Source: Janthinobacterium tructae (GTDB taxonomy: Bacteria; Pseudomonadota; Gammaproteobacteria; Burkholderiales; Burkholderiaceae_D). From it: a stretch of 64,000 nucleotides of DNA. A program made the translations under genes and the position numbers. Positions 1-8,896 of this stretch are shown piece after piece. The notes under the pieces are model-generated. The model worked only from the letters and a program-made list of their open reading frames with translations. It searched no databases and was not told where the DNA came from. How positions within the stretch are numbered: the stretch's first letter is position 1; each line of letters begins with the position of its first letter. Where the stretch lies: assembly GCF_006517255.1 (NCBI RefSeq), contig NZ_CP041185.1, positions 3,162,001 through 3,226,000 of the forward strand, written 5' to 3'.

Positions 1-1
1 T

Positions 2-511
2 TCGCCTATACAGCAGCGCGCAGCCATCGCTATATCTGAACTGGAAAAATTTGAAGATACGGGCAATGTGGATACTTCGGTTGGCCAACGGATCGAGATG
101 TGGCGCACCGCGCTGGATATGTCATCGCAAAACATATTGCTGGGCATCGGCCGTACTGGTTACTTTTCCCAAAAACAAATACTGGTAGACGAAGGCAAGA
201 TGAGCAAGGCAGTCGGCGAGTACACCAATGCCCATAACGACTATATCGACGCACTGGTCAAGCGTGGCGTCACCGGCCTGCTGGCACTGCTGGCACTCTT
301 CCTCGTTCCATTGACCCTGTTTGCCCGCGCCCTGCGCCACGATGCCGCGCCAGCACACCCCTATGCGCTGGCCGGTGTGATGCTGTGCACGTGCTATATG
401 ATTTTCGGCCTGACAACGAGCTCGCTCACCCTGAATATCGGCATCATCATGCTGGTTTTCCCGATGGTGATATTGTGGTCCATGCTGCGCCAGCAAGAAC
501 GCACTTCCTGA
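2..511 (+). CDS. O-antigen ligase family protein (WaaL-like), 3' part
   Basis: C-terminal part of a polytopic membrane protein whose start lies left of the window; the frame is open from base 2, so the GTG at 68 is internal. It carries the periplasmic-loop pattern of the O-antigen ligase/polymerase family: residues reading GQRIEMW, then LLGIGRTGYF, then an AHNDYIDALVKRGVTGL stretch, with the conserved His of the NxH/HNxxL-type motif. This is followed by hydrophobic segments ending in a short basic tail. Such proteins transfer undecaprenyl-linked O-antigen to lipid A-core at the periplasmic face. The neighbours msbA and a GT9 transferase support an LPS role. An O-antigen polymerase or another bacterial glycan ligase of the same fold cannot be excluded from the fragment. 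Confidence 0.8.
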   Translation, partial: SPIQQRAAIAISELEKFEDTGNVDTSVGQRIEMWRTALDMSSQNILLGIGRTGYFSQKQILVDEGKMSKAVGEYTNAHNDYIDALVKRGVTGLLALLALFLVPLTLFARALRHDAAPAHPYALAGVMLCTCYMIFGLTTSSLTLNIGIIMLVFPMVILWSMLRQQERTS

Positions 512-562
512 GCTCGTTTTCCGCCTGACCGTTTTTGCTGCCCCCTGCAAGGAACCATACCG

Positions 563-2296
563 ATGCTCACGCCCGACCTGAAGCGCCTCACCGCGCTGCA
601 CGCGCCCTATAAGAAACACCTGGCCCTGGCCTTGCTGGCGATGGTCATCACGGCGGCCACGGAGCCGCTGTTGCCGTATGCGCTCAAGCTACTGCTCGAC
701 AATGGCTTTGGCGGCAAGGTGAATTTTTCCTTCTGGCTGGTGCCGCTGATCGTCATCGGTATCTTTGCCATGCGCGGCGCATCGACGTTTGCCAGCAGCT
801 ATCTGATGAGCTATGTTTCCACGCGCATTCTCAACGAGTTGCGGCGCAGGATGTTTGCCAGCATGCTGAACTTGCCCATCGACTTCTACAATACGCACAC
901 GGTGGGCAAAGTCATCAACTCCATCATGTTTGAAGTGCAGCAGATCATCGAAATGGTGACCAAGGTGTTTACGTCGATCGTGCGCTCCTCGCTGACCGTG
1001 CTGGGCTTGCTGGCGTGGCTGCTGTACCTGAACTGGGCGCTGACCCTGGTGACCCTGGTGCTGCTGCCCCTGCTGACCATCGTCGTGCGCACCACGGGCA
1101 AGCGCCTGAAAAAACTCAACCGCGACTCGCTGGCCGTCAATGCCGAGCTGACCCAGGTCATCGAGGAAACCACGCGCGCCCAGCAAGTGATCAAGATCTT
1201 TGGCGGCCAGGAATACGAAAAATCGCGCTTCGAAGAGCGTGCCGAGCAATTGCGCCGCTACAGCATGCGCATGACGACGACCTTTTCCGCCACCGTGCCC
1301 ATCACCCAGGTGATCACGGCCGCCGCCGTGGCCCTGGTCATCGTGATGGCCCTGTTCCAGTCGGAGCAGGGCCAAATCACAGTCGGCGGCTTCGTCTCCT
1401 TCATCACGGCCATGCTGATGCTGCTGACACCGTTAAAACAGCTGGCCGAAGTCAATGGTCCCCTGCAGCGCGGCATGGCCGCCGCCGAGGAAGTCTTCCA
1501 GCTGATCGACAAGACGCCGGAACGCACGGGTGGCAAGCCGCTCGCTGACCGCAGCACAGGCCGCATCGAATTCAAGGACGTGAGCTTTGCCTACCCTGGA
1601 CATCAGGAGCCGGCCCTGCGGCACATCGACCTGAGCATCGCGCCAGGACAAACGGTCGCCTTTGTCGGCATGTCCGGCGGCGGCAAATCGACCCTGGTCA
1701 GCCTGCTGCCCGGCTTTTACTCGGCCAGCAGTGGCGAGATCTTGCTCGATGGTCAGAATATCGACGCCATCACCCTGACCAGCCTGCGCAGCCAGATCGC
1801 CATGGTCAGCCAGCAGGTGGTGCTGTTCGACGATACCCTGGCCGCGAATATCGCGTATGGCGATGCGGCGCCGGACCGGCAGCGCATCGAAGCGGCCGCT
1901 GCGGCCGCCTTCCTGTCGGACGTCATCGACGGCTTGCCCGACGGCCTGGAAACACGCTTGGGCGACAACGGCTCGCGCCTGTCCGGCGGCCAGCGCCAGC
2001 GCGTGGCCATCGCCCGCGCCATCTACAAGGATGCGCCCATCCTGATCCTCGATGAAGCCACCTCGGCACTGGATACGGAGGCGGAACGGGCCGTGCAAGC
2101 GGCACTGGAGCACCTGATGCAAGGTAAAACCACCTTAGTTATTGCTCATCGGCTATCAACAATTGAACGTGCGGACCGTATCGTGGTATTGTCACATGGG
2201 AAAATAATGGAAACCGGCTGTCACCAGCAATTACTGGATGCCAACGGCGCGTATGCCAATCTGCATCGCCTGCAATTTCCCCAGCAAGTAGTTTGA
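563..2296 (+). CDS. msbA: Lipid A flippase MsbA (ABC transporter, fused TMD-NBD)
   Basis: A 577-residue half-transporter that as a homodimer flips lipid A-core across the inner membrane using ATP. The N-terminal half has about six transmembrane helices (residues about 15-300). The nucleotide-binding domain follows, with Walker A GMSGGGKST (near residue 370), Q-loop VSQQVVLFDD, signature LSGGQRQRVAIARA, Walker B ILILDEATSALD and the switch His in VIAHRLSTIE. Length matches MsbA (about 580). ATG 563 is preceded by AAGGAA. The gene sits 51 bp after the ligase and just before a GT9 glycosyltransferase, which favours MsbA over a generic multidrug exporter of the same family. Confidence 0.9.
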   Translation: MLTPDLKRLTALHAPYKKHLALALLAMVITAATEPLLPYALKLLLDNGFGGKVNFSFWLVPLIVIGIFAMRGASTFASSYLMSYVSTRILNELRRRMFASMLNLPIDFYNTHTVGKVINSIMFEVQQIIEMVTKVFTSIVRSSLTVLGLLAWLLYLNWALTLVTLVLLPLLTIVVRTTGKRLKKLNRDSLAVNAELTQVIEETTRAQQVIKIFGGQEYEKSRFEERAEQLRRYSMRMTTTFSATVPITQVITAAAVALVIVMALFQSEQGQITVGGFVSFITAMLMLLTPLKQLAEVNGPLQRGMAAAEEVFQLIDKTPERTGGKPLADRSTGRIEFKDVSFAYPGHQEPALRHIDLSIAPGQTVAFVGMSGGGKSTLVSLLPGFYSASSGEILLDGQNIDAITLTSLRSQIAMVSQQVVLFDDTLAANIAYGDAAPDRQRIEAAAAAAFLSDVIDGLPDGLETRLGDNGSRLSGGQRQRVAIARAIYKDAPILILDEATSALDTEAERAVQAALEHLMQGKTTLVIAHRLSTIERADRIVVLSHGKIMETGCHQQLLDANGAYANLHRLQFPQQVV

Positions 2297-2331
2297 CACC
2301 ATCGAATGAATACCTGAAATCGTACTGATAC

Positions 2332-3432
2332 ATGACGCCTTTGATTCCCGCCGAACTTCTACAAAAGTCGGACAAAATTCTTTTCATCGCCCATCTGGCG
2401 CTGGGAGACTTTACTTACCTGCAAAACGGTTTCCGTGCCTTCGCCGCGGCCTATCCCCATATCCAGATCCACCTGTGGGTCGACGAAGTCCGCCGCACGT
2501 CCGACGCCAGGCAATGGGAAGGCTTGCGCACCTATTCGCTGTATGACTGGGTAGAACAGTCGGGCCTGTTCTCCAAGGTGTACCGCAAGACCTACAGCCC
2601 CGCGCTCTACGAAGAGTCACTGCGCGAAGCGCAGGCGGAGCACTATCCCGTCGTCGTGTCGCTGGCCCACGTACGGCCGCAGCAGTACGCTGATCTTGCC
2701 CGCGCGATCAGCCCGCGTGGGCTGGTGATCGGTACGCGCAAACCGTTCAGCCCGCTACGCCCCTGGCATTACCTGGCCTACCGCAAGATCGATGCCGTGC
2801 TGGCGTCGTATGCGGGCCAGGATGCCGGCGAGCACCATATCAGCAGCGTGTATGCAGACTGGTTCCATCAATTGACGGGACTCGACATTCCCGTGGCAGA
2901 ACGCTATCCCTTCGTGCACATTCCCGAACTCGCGTTGCAACAGGCGCAGGAACAGTTGAACGCCTGGGGTTTCGCCCCGCGCCAAGGTCCGCTCGTACTC
3001 CTGAATCCGTTCGCCAAATCGCACAAGCGCGGCTGGCCGCTGGAGCGCATTGCCGAGCTGATCGCGCGCATGCAGGCGATGCCGAAATGGGCAAATGCCT
3101 GCTTCCTGATCAATGCCATGCCGCAGGAACTGGCCAAGGTAACTGCCGTGGTACAAGCACATGGCTTGCCGCGCACGCAAGCCTTCAGCGCCGTCGACAA
3201 CTTTTTCCAGCTGCCGGCCATGCTGGCGCAATGTGACTTGATTATTTCGGTGGAAACGTCAATCATGCATCTGGCGAACGCCGTGCATGTGCCCGTGGTG
3301 GCGCTGATGCGCAAGAAAAATCCCGAATGGGCCCCGTTCGACAGCGCCAACAGCACTGTCATCACAGTGGCGCGACGCAGCGACTGGGTCAAGGCGATCT
3401 CGGTCGATCAGGTATTGCAGACCATCGCCTAG
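2332..3432 (+). CDS. Glycosyltransferase family 9 (LPS heptosyltransferase-like)
   Basis: A 366-residue cytoplasmic GT-B enzyme. The N-terminal domain begins with ILFIAHLALGDFTYL, a variant of the heptosyltransferase start where a lysine/aspartate-bearing loop binds acceptor. The C-terminal domain has LVLLNPFAKSHKRGWP and the nucleotide-sugar site around CDLIISVETSIMHLANAVHVPVVALM, the usual D-T-x-x-H-x-A GT9 pattern with Glu-Thr-Ser in place of Asp-Thr-Gly. It probably adds a heptose or another sugar to the LPS core. It is 35 bp after msbA on the same strand, so probably the last gene of that operon. The exact donor and acceptor cannot be read from sequence. Confidence 0.8.
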   Translation: MTPLIPAELLQKSDKILFIAHLALGDFTYLQNGFRAFAAAYPHIQIHLWVDEVRRTSDARQWEGLRTYSLYDWVEQSGLFSKVYRKTYSPALYEESLREAQAEHYPVVVSLAHVRPQQYADLARAISPRGLVIGTRKPFSPLRPWHYLAYRKIDAVLASYAGQDAGEHHISSVYADWFHQLTGLDIPVAERYPFVHIPELALQQAQEQLNAWGFAPRQGPLVLLNPFAKSHKRGWPLERIAELIARMQAMPKWANACFLINAMPQELAKVTAVVQAHGLPRTQAFSAVDNFFQLPAMLAQCDLIISVETSIMHLANAVHVPVVALMRKKNPEWAPFDSANSTVITVARRSDWVKAISVDQVLQTIA

Positions 3433-3447
3433 ACAACGCCGCAGCGG

Positions 3448-4059
3448 CTAGCCAGTGCCCAGCATGCTGATGCGCACCAGGTCGGCCACATTATCGACAC
3501 CGAGCTTGTCCATCAGGCGCGCCTTGTGCACTTCCACCGTGCGCACGGAAATGCCGAGCGCCGGGGCGATATCGCGGTTATGCTGGCCCGTCACCACCAA
3601 CTGCATCACCTCGCGCTCGCGCGGCGTCAAGGCGCGCAGCAAGGCTTGCCCCTCCACCTGACGCTGCAACTGGCCGCGTGCGTGCGCCTCGCGCGAAAAC
3701 GCTTCATCGATGGCGGCCAGCAGCTTGTCGTGGTCAAATGGTTTTTCCAGGAAATCGCTGGCCTGCGCCTTGAATGCCTGACGTGCCAGCGCCACGTCGC
3801 CGTGCCCCGTGATGATAATGATGGGCAGCATGCAGTTGAGCTCCAGCAGGCGGCGCTGCAGACTCAGGCCATCCATGCCCGACATGCGGATATCGATCAG
3901 CAGGCAACCGGCCCACTCGGGCCGCCAGCTGTGCAGAAAATCCTCGCCACAGGAAAACAGGGCCGTGCGGTAGCCGCGTATACCCAACAGCAAACCCAGC
4001 GCATCGCGCACGGCGGGATCGTCATCCACGATAAACACCGTCAAATTACTTGTCACCAT
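3448..4059 (-). CDS. FixJ/TodT-family response regulator
   Basis: A 203-residue two-domain regulator. The receiver domain starts at LTVFIVDDDP, has the phosphoacceptor Asp in CLLIDIRMSGMDG (about residue 57) and the conserved Lys in LEKPFD. The LuxR-type helix-turn-helix runs from LTPREREVMQLV through SVRTVEVHKARLMDKLG. The start at 4059 is chosen because it is preceded by AGGAGAG and because the receiver domain begins eight residues later; the longer frame upstream only overlaps the kinase. It overlaps the kinase stop by 14 bp, so the two are translationally coupled. It is the partner of the MASE1 kinase. Targets are unknown. Confidence 0.88.
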   Translation of the reverse strand: MVTSNLTVFIVDDDPAVRDALGLLLGIRGYRTALFSCGEDFLHSWRPEWAGCLLIDIRMSGMDGLSLQRRLLELNCMLPIIIITGHGDVALARQAFKAQASDFLEKPFDHDKLLAAIDEAFSREAHARGQLQRQVEGQALLRALTPREREVMQLVVTGQHNRDIAPALGISVRTVEVHKARLMDKLGVDNVADLVRISMLGTG

Positions 4060-5641
4060 ACTCTCCTGTAGCGGCCGCACTGGCGTGCGCCAGGGGCAGG
4101 ATAAAACGAAAAATCCCATGCTTGCCCACTTCGGCCCATAACTGGCCGCCATGCGCTTCGACGATGCTGCGGCTGAGCACCAGCCCCAGCCCCAGGCCGC
4201 TGGCCTTGGTCGAGACAAACGGTTCGAACAGGCGTGCGGCAAGGCTGTTGGAAATGCCGGGCCCGCTATCTTCCACGGAGAGGCGCAGCCGGCCGCCCTC
4301 GAGCGGCTCGGCCGAGACCGTGATGCGGCGCCGGCCGCGCGGCTGGCCCATCACCGCATCCTGTGCATTGGCCAGCAAGTTACGCAGTACCAGCTCGATT
4401 TGCAGGCGGTCCGCATTGACGGCCAGCGGCGACGGCGGCGCCAGCAGCAGCTCGATGCCATGTTCATGGAACAGCGGCGTGAACTGGCGCGCCAAGCCTT
4501 CGATCAAGGCGCTTGCCTCCACCGCCTCGAGCTGCATCGCGCCGGTACGGAAAAAGTCGCGCAGGCGGCGCACCACGTCCGCGGCGCGCCCCGATTCAAC
4601 GATCATGTGCCCGATGGCGCCCTGCAGCAAGGCGCCGTTCTCGCCCCGTTCCAGCAGGTATTCACACGCCTTGCCGTAAGTGGACAAGGCCGTCAACGGC
4701 TGGTTCAGCTCATGCGCGATCGCGGCTGCCATCTCGCCGGCAGCCGCCAGACGCATCGTGTGTTTCAGTTCGTCAGCCACCTGGCGCATTTCATCGACGA
4801 CGATGCCGATAAAAAATCCCACCAGAGCCAGCACAGCATCGAGCAGTTGCAATTCATAAAACTGAATATCGACCGCATGCGACCATTTCACCAGGGTGAT
4901 GATGCATAGTTGCAATACAAACACGGCCAGCACGGCGCCATGCAGGCCCTGGCGCGAGGCGGCCCAGATCACGGGAAGAAACAGGAAATAGAAATGCTTG
5001 TATTCGGAACGCACGATGGAACCGAAGACACTCCACAACACAAAGCTGGCCAGGGCCAGATACGCCAGGGTTTCCCAGCGCCAGACGGCGGCATGCAGGC
5101 GCTCGCGCCCGCGCTCACTGAACAGTACCCAGATCAGCGGCATCGACACCAGCATGCCGACCGTGTCGCCGATGCCGAAACGCCATACGGCCGTGCCCCA
5201 CTCGCCGGCCGGTATGCGTCCTGTGAGCGACAGCAATGAAATATAGCCGAGCGCATTGAGCACGGTGCCCAACAGCACGATGGCGACCCAGGTACCCAGG
5301 CGGCGCCGGTTGTCGAAGATATCGCCGCTGCTGAAACTGCGGCGCAAAGCGGCGCCGATACCGCCATAGCCGAGCACCAGCCACGCCGAACAGAGCAAGG
5401 TCAGGGGCAGACCTGCCGGCATGCCGCGCACCAGCACCTCGCCAGCCAGCAAGGCAATAAACCACGGCAGTGCCGCCTTGCGGCCGTGGATCAGCCAAAA
5501 CACCAGGCCCAGCGCGGGATCGGGATTCCAGGGGGTAATGTTCAGCCCGTACATCGGGTCGATGTAGGTCGCCCAGTCAAACAGCAGATACAGGCCGACA
5601 AAGGCGGGATACGGCAGGTAGCGGGACAGGAATGGGCGCAT
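4046..5641 (-). CDS. MASE1-type membrane sensor histidine kinase
   Basis: A 531-residue inner-membrane kinase. The first ~290 residues are about eight hydrophobic helices of MASE1 type, a predicted integral membrane sensor with unknown ligand. The kinase core follows: H-box EMAAAIAHELNQPLTAL (phospho-His), N-box LRNLLANAQDAVM, G1 VEDSGPGIS and G2 ASGLGLGLVLSRSIVEAHGG. The HELNQPL form is typical of FixL/DctB-like class 4 kinases, which pair with FixJ-type regulators such as the one encoded downstream with a 14-bp overlap. No PAS domain is visible, so oxygen sensing as in FixL is not implied. The start at 5641 gives a short cytoplasmic lead before the first helix. Confidence 0.88.
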   Translation of the reverse strand: MRPFLSRYLPYPAFVGLYLLFDWATYIDPMYGLNITPWNPDPALGLVFWLIHGRKAALPWFIALLAGEVLVRGMPAGLPLTLLCSAWLVLGYGGIGAALRRSFSSGDIFDNRRRLGTWVAIVLLGTVLNALGYISLLSLTGRIPAGEWGTAVWRFGIGDTVGMLVSMPLIWVLFSERGRERLHAAVWRWETLAYLALASFVLWSVFGSIVRSEYKHFYFLFLPVIWAASRQGLHGAVLAVFVLQLCIITLVKWSHAVDIQFYELQLLDAVLALVGFFIGIVVDEMRQVADELKHTMRLAAAGEMAAAIAHELNQPLTALSTYGKACEYLLERGENGALLQGAIGHMIVESGRAADVVRRLRDFFRTGAMQLEAVEASALIEGLARQFTPLFHEHGIELLLAPPSPLAVNADRLQIELVLRNLLANAQDAVMGQPRGRRRITVSAEPLEGGRLRLSVEDSGPGISNSLAARLFEPFVSTKASGLGLGLVLSRSIVEAHGGQLWAEVGKHGIFRFILPLAHASAAATGEYGDK

Positions 5642-5760
5642 AACGGTGTTTTTTTAACTGTCCCGCATTATGCATCGCAGGCGTGCGCCACGCCATGTCA
5701 TCTTGCGTTATAAGCACATGCAATAATCTTCATGCAATGTCGCAAGGCGCGCCAGCGCAG
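5642..5760. promoter_or_regulatory. Upstream region of the MASE1 kinase operon with CATGCAAT repeats
   Basis: This 119-bp gap precedes the minus-strand kinase/regulator pair. It holds CATGCAAT twice (5717-5724 and 5731-5738). The second lies inside CTTCATGCAAT (5728-5738), an 11-mer that is identical to the first unit of the phased repeat at 7880. No clear sigma-70 promoter was assigned. Confidence 0.35.
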
Positions 5761-7149
5761 TCAGGCCTCGGCCAGCGGCAAGCGCACCTCCACCAGCAAG
5801 CCCAGGCCGCCATTACCTCTGTGCAACTGAATCGTGCCGCCGTGCTGGCGCACGACGGAAGCGACGATGGACAAGCCCAGGCCGCTGCCCGGCTGCACCT
5901 GCTGCGGCGCGCGGAAAAAGCGGTCGAACACGCGTTCATACAGCGCCGGCGCGATGCCCGGCCCCTGATCGGCCACATGCAACACGGCCTGGCCCCGCTC
6001 CGCATGCAGCGACACCGTCACGCTGCTGCCGCGCGGGCTGTACTTGATGGCGTTTTCCACCAGATTGTCGATCAGCGAAACGAGGCTCTCGCGCTGCCCG
6101 GGCACGCTGAGCGAAACGCTGGCCTGCAACTCGAGCTCGATATCCCCCGCCTGGGCCAAGCCGGACAGGGCCGCCAGCCGATCTTGCAGCAAGGTATCGA
6201 GCGCCTGCCGCCGCGGCAGCTCGCCAGCACCAGCCTGCACTTCGCTGCGCGTCAGCTGCAGCAGCTGCCCCACCAGGCGCGCGGCACGGTTACCACTGTT
6301 CAAGATACCGTCCAGCAACTCTTGCTGGCGTGCGTCATGTGCCTGGCCCTGCAAGGCCTCGACATTCACGCGCATGGCCGCCAGCGGCGTGCGCAGCTCA
6401 TGCGTAGCGTCGGCGATGAAGCTACGTTCACGCGCGGCACTGGCATCGACCCGTTGCAGCAGGGCGTTGATATTGTCGACCAATGCCGCCAGTTCGCCAT
6501 GCGGCGGCTTGAACGCCAGCGGACGCAAATCCTGCGGCCCGCGCGCCGCTACCTCTTGCGCCACCTTGCGCCAAGGGCGCATGGCAAGGCGGATCGACAG
6601 CCAGGCCGGCACCAGCAAAAACGGCAGGCTGATCAGCAGCGGCAGCAGGTAATAACCGTGTGAATTGATCGTGATAAAAAACTGCCAGGGGCCGCCCACC
6701 TCCAGCACCGTCACGCGCGTGGCCTTTTCAGTCAGGCTACGGCTGCGCCAGGCCTGCCCCTTGATGTAGATCACTTCCATCTGATCAGGACCGGCGCTGC
6801 GAATACCGCTGGGCGCTGCGGGGGACTTGTAGACCAGCTCGCCGCCGCGCCAGACCAGGATGCGCGGCGCCAGTTCCGGCACTTTCCCCATTTCAAACTC
6901 TTCGCGCAAGGCTTCGTCGATGGCGCGCAAGCTTTGCTCCTGTCGCTGCGGCTGCTCGGCCAGGTTATCGGCCACGCTGATAATGGCGTGCAAGACGCCA
7001 CGGCCCACATTGCTCGCTTCACCCGTACCCTCGATCAACACATACGCGACCGCCAGACTCCACAGCACGGTCAGCATCAACATTTGCGCCAGCATCAAAC
7101 GGCGCAGCAGCGTAGGCCGGCGCAGCATGGCCCAGACACGCCCCATCAT
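5761..7149 (-). CDS. QseC/PmrB-like sensor histidine kinase
   Basis: A 462-residue inner-membrane kinase. One helix lies near residues 15-39, a periplasmic domain of about 130 residues follows, then a second helix (YYLLPLLISLPFLLVPAW) and a HAMP-like linker. The H-box is FIADATHELRTPLAAMRV, the N-box LIDNLVENAIKYSPRG, G1 DQGPGIAP and G2 GSGLGLSIVASVVRQHGG. The ATGA overlap with the upstream OmpR-type regulator (7146-7149) shows tight coupling. QseC, PmrB and TctE are all close in layout; the nearby CTTCAT/CTTAAT repeats favour a PmrB/QseC-type system responding to metal, cationic peptide or envelope signals, which is an inference. Confidence 0.85.
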   Translation of the reverse strand: MMGRVWAMLRRPTLLRRLMLAQMLMLTVLWSLAVAYVLIEGTGEASNVGRGVLHAIISVADNLAEQPQRQEQSLRAIDEALREEFEMGKVPELAPRILVWRGGELVYKSPAAPSGIRSAGPDQMEVIYIKGQAWRSRSLTEKATRVTVLEVGGPWQFFITINSHGYYLLPLLISLPFLLVPAWLSIRLAMRPWRKVAQEVAARGPQDLRPLAFKPPHGELAALVDNINALLQRVDASAARERSFIADATHELRTPLAAMRVNVEALQGQAHDARQQELLDGILNSGNRAARLVGQLLQLTRSEVQAGAGELPRRQALDTLLQDRLAALSGLAQAGDIELELQASVSLSVPGQRESLVSLIDNLVENAIKYSPRGSSVTVSLHAERGQAVLHVADQGPGIAPALYERVFDRFFRAPQQVQPGSGLGLSIVASVVRQHGGTIQLHRGNGGLGLLVEVRLPLAEA

Positions 7150-7832
7150 GCGCCGGCACCCGGCGGGGCGGATGTCTCGCCTTGCTGGTCGATGACATAG
7201 CCAACGCCGCGCACGGTACGGATATACCCTTCGCCTATCTTGCGGCGCAGGTTGCCCATATGCACGTCGAGGGTATTGCTGGCATTGGCCAGGCCGCCGG
7301 GCAGGATATGTTCCTCCAGCACGCGGCGCGTGATGACGCGGTTGGCGCGCATCAGCAAGGTCTTCAGCAAGGCATATTCACTGGCGGTGAGCTCCACCGG
7401 CCGCCCATGCACGCTGACACGGCGCGTGGGCACCTGCAGCAGCAGACCGCGCAACTCGATGGTGTCGCCATCGAAGCCATAGCTGCGGCGCGCCAGGGCG
7501 CGCACGCGCGACAGCAGTTCGGCCAGCACAAACGGCTTCACCAGGTAGTCGTCGGCGCCGCCGTCCAGGCCACGCAAGCGCTGTTCCAGCGTATCGCGGG
7601 CGCTGAGGATCAGCACCGGCAGGCGGGCTGCGCGCAGCCGGGCCAGCAAATCGAGGCCATCGCCGTCCGGCAAGCCCAGGTCCAGCAGCACCAGTTCGCA
7701 ACTGTCGTGTTCGATGCTGCGCGCAGCATCCTCCAGGCTGCGCACCCACACCACTTGCATGCCCTGGTCGCGCAAGGCAATGCGCACGCCATTGCCCAGG
7801 TCCATGTCGTCTTCTATCAGCAATATCTTCAT
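7146..7832 (-). CDS. OmpR/PmrA-family response regulator
   Basis: A 228-residue regulator that starts at MKILLIEDDMDLG. The phosphoacceptor Asp is in LVLLDLGLPDGDG, the Lys in LVKPFVLAELLSRV. The winged-helix DNA-binding domain has TASEYALLKTLLMRANRVI and ends with VRGVGYVID. The frame is open to 8096, but start 7832 is chosen because the receiver fold begins there and the longer version would run through the promoter region of the divergent porin gene. It is co-transcribed with the following kinase through a 4-bp overlap and probably binds the phased repeats at 7880-7918. Confidence 0.9.
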   Translation of the reverse strand: MKILLIEDDMDLGNGVRIALRDQGMQVVWVRSLEDAARSIEHDSCELVLLDLGLPDGDGLDLLARLRAARLPVLILSARDTLEQRLRGLDGGADDYLVKPFVLAELLSRVRALARRSYGFDGDTIELRGLLLQVPTRRVSVHGRPVELTASEYALLKTLLMRANRVITRRVLEEHILPGGLANASNTLDVHMGNLRRKIGEGYIRTVRGVGYVIDQQGETSAPPGAGA

Positions 7833-7879
7833 GGTGAGTATTAAACCACCGCAAGCTGAAGAATGGGTAAAGACGCACT

Positions 7880-7923
7880 CTTCATGCAATCTTAATAAAA
7901 GGCTCATTTTTCCTTCATGGCAC
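7880..7923. promoter_or_regulatory. Four 11-bp-phased hexamers, probable response-regulator operator
   Basis: Read on the plus strand, hexamers CTTCAT (7880), CTTAAT (7891), GCTCAT (7902) and CTTCAT (7913) start exactly 11 bp apart. Direct hexamers of CTTAAT/CTTAAG type with 5-bp spacers are the known binding pattern of PmrA/QseB-family OmpR regulators (established knowledge). The array sits in the shared upstream region of the OmpR-like regulator and the divergent MipA/OmpV gene, so one or both are the likely targets. Confidence 0.6.
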
Positions 7924-7989
7924 AGGCCGATACTAGCCGCAGTCAATCGAGCCACTCCGGACTCGGTTCTCCACCTGACGGAAAACTCC

Positions 7990-8808
7990 ATGCACGCACC
8001 TACAACCCTGTTGACCTCGCTGGCGCTGGCCTGCGGCCTGAGCCTGAACCCCCTGGCCGCTGCGGCCGAACCGGCCGCGGAAAATGTCTTCACCATCGGC
8101 GGCGGCGTCGCTGCCGTGTCCAGTTATTCCGGCTCCGACAAACTGTCGGCTTCGCCGCTGATCATCCTCGACTATGCCATGGCCAATGGCCTGTTCATCA
8201 GCACCTCGCGCGGCATCGGCTATGGCGGCCAGGCTGGGGCCTTCAGTTATAGCGCCGCGCTGGGCTACCGCGGCAAGCGCGAAGACCACAAGCGCACGGG
8301 CGTCAACGGCTGGGGTGGCAGCGATTATCTGAAGGGCATGGGAGAGGTCAAGGGCAACGCCAGCGCCTTGCTCAGCGCAGGCTATTCGCCATTGCCGGGC
8401 CTGTCGCTGAGCGTGTCGAGCGACATTCCCCTGTCGAATCGCGAAAATGGCGCGAACGTGCATTTCGGCGCAACAGGCCAGATCTACGGCCGCGCCGATG
8501 CCAAGGGTGTGCAGCAGGACAGCGTGAGCATCGGTGGCCAGCTGGGCTGGGGCGAGCGCAAGTACGTGCAGACCATGTATGGCGTAACGGCCACCCAGGC
8601 CGCAAATACTTCTTTCAAACAATACACGCCCAAGGGCGGTTTCTATGAAGCACAGGCCACCGTCAACTGGGAGCACCGCTTCGATGCGCGCTGGGGCATC
8701 AATACCTTGGTCGGCGTCGAGCACCGCATGGGCGACGCGGCCAAGAGCCCCATCGTGCAGCGCAAAACATCCCCGATCGGCGCCGTATATGTCACCTACC
8801 GCTATTAA
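7990..8808 (+). CDS. MipA/OmpV family outer-membrane protein
   Basis: A 272-residue exported protein. A signal peptide of about 24 residues (TLLTSLALACGLSLNPLAAAAEPA) precedes a beta-barrel pattern that begins FTIGGGVAAVSSYSGSD and ends in the aromatic C-terminal strand AVYVTYRY expected for outer-membrane insertion. Family members are MltA-interacting scaffolds or small porins of about 250-280 residues. The start at 7990 is chosen because the signal peptide begins there. It is divergent from the PmrA/QseB-like regulator. MipA-family genes beside two-component systems that respond to antimicrobial or envelope stress are common, so regulation by the neighbouring pair is likely. Confidence 0.88.
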   Translation: MHAPTTLLTSLALACGLSLNPLAAAAEPAAENVFTIGGGVAAVSSYSGSDKLSASPLIILDYAMANGLFISTSRGIGYGGQAGAFSYSAALGYRGKREDHKRTGVNGWGGSDYLKGMGEVKGNASALLSAGYSPLPGLSLSVSSDIPLSNRENGANVHFGATGQIYGRADAKGVQQDSVSIGGQLGWGERKYVQTMYGVTATQAANTSFKQYTPKGGFYEAQATVNWEHRFDARWGINTLVGVEHRMGDAAKSPIVQRKTSPIGAVYVTYRY

Positions 8809-8896
8809 AACCGGGGCGACATAAGGGGAACCCGTACGCTGTTTCGCTAATTTACAGAGGGGAACGGCATGGATAAGATGACATGGTTTTCCGACT

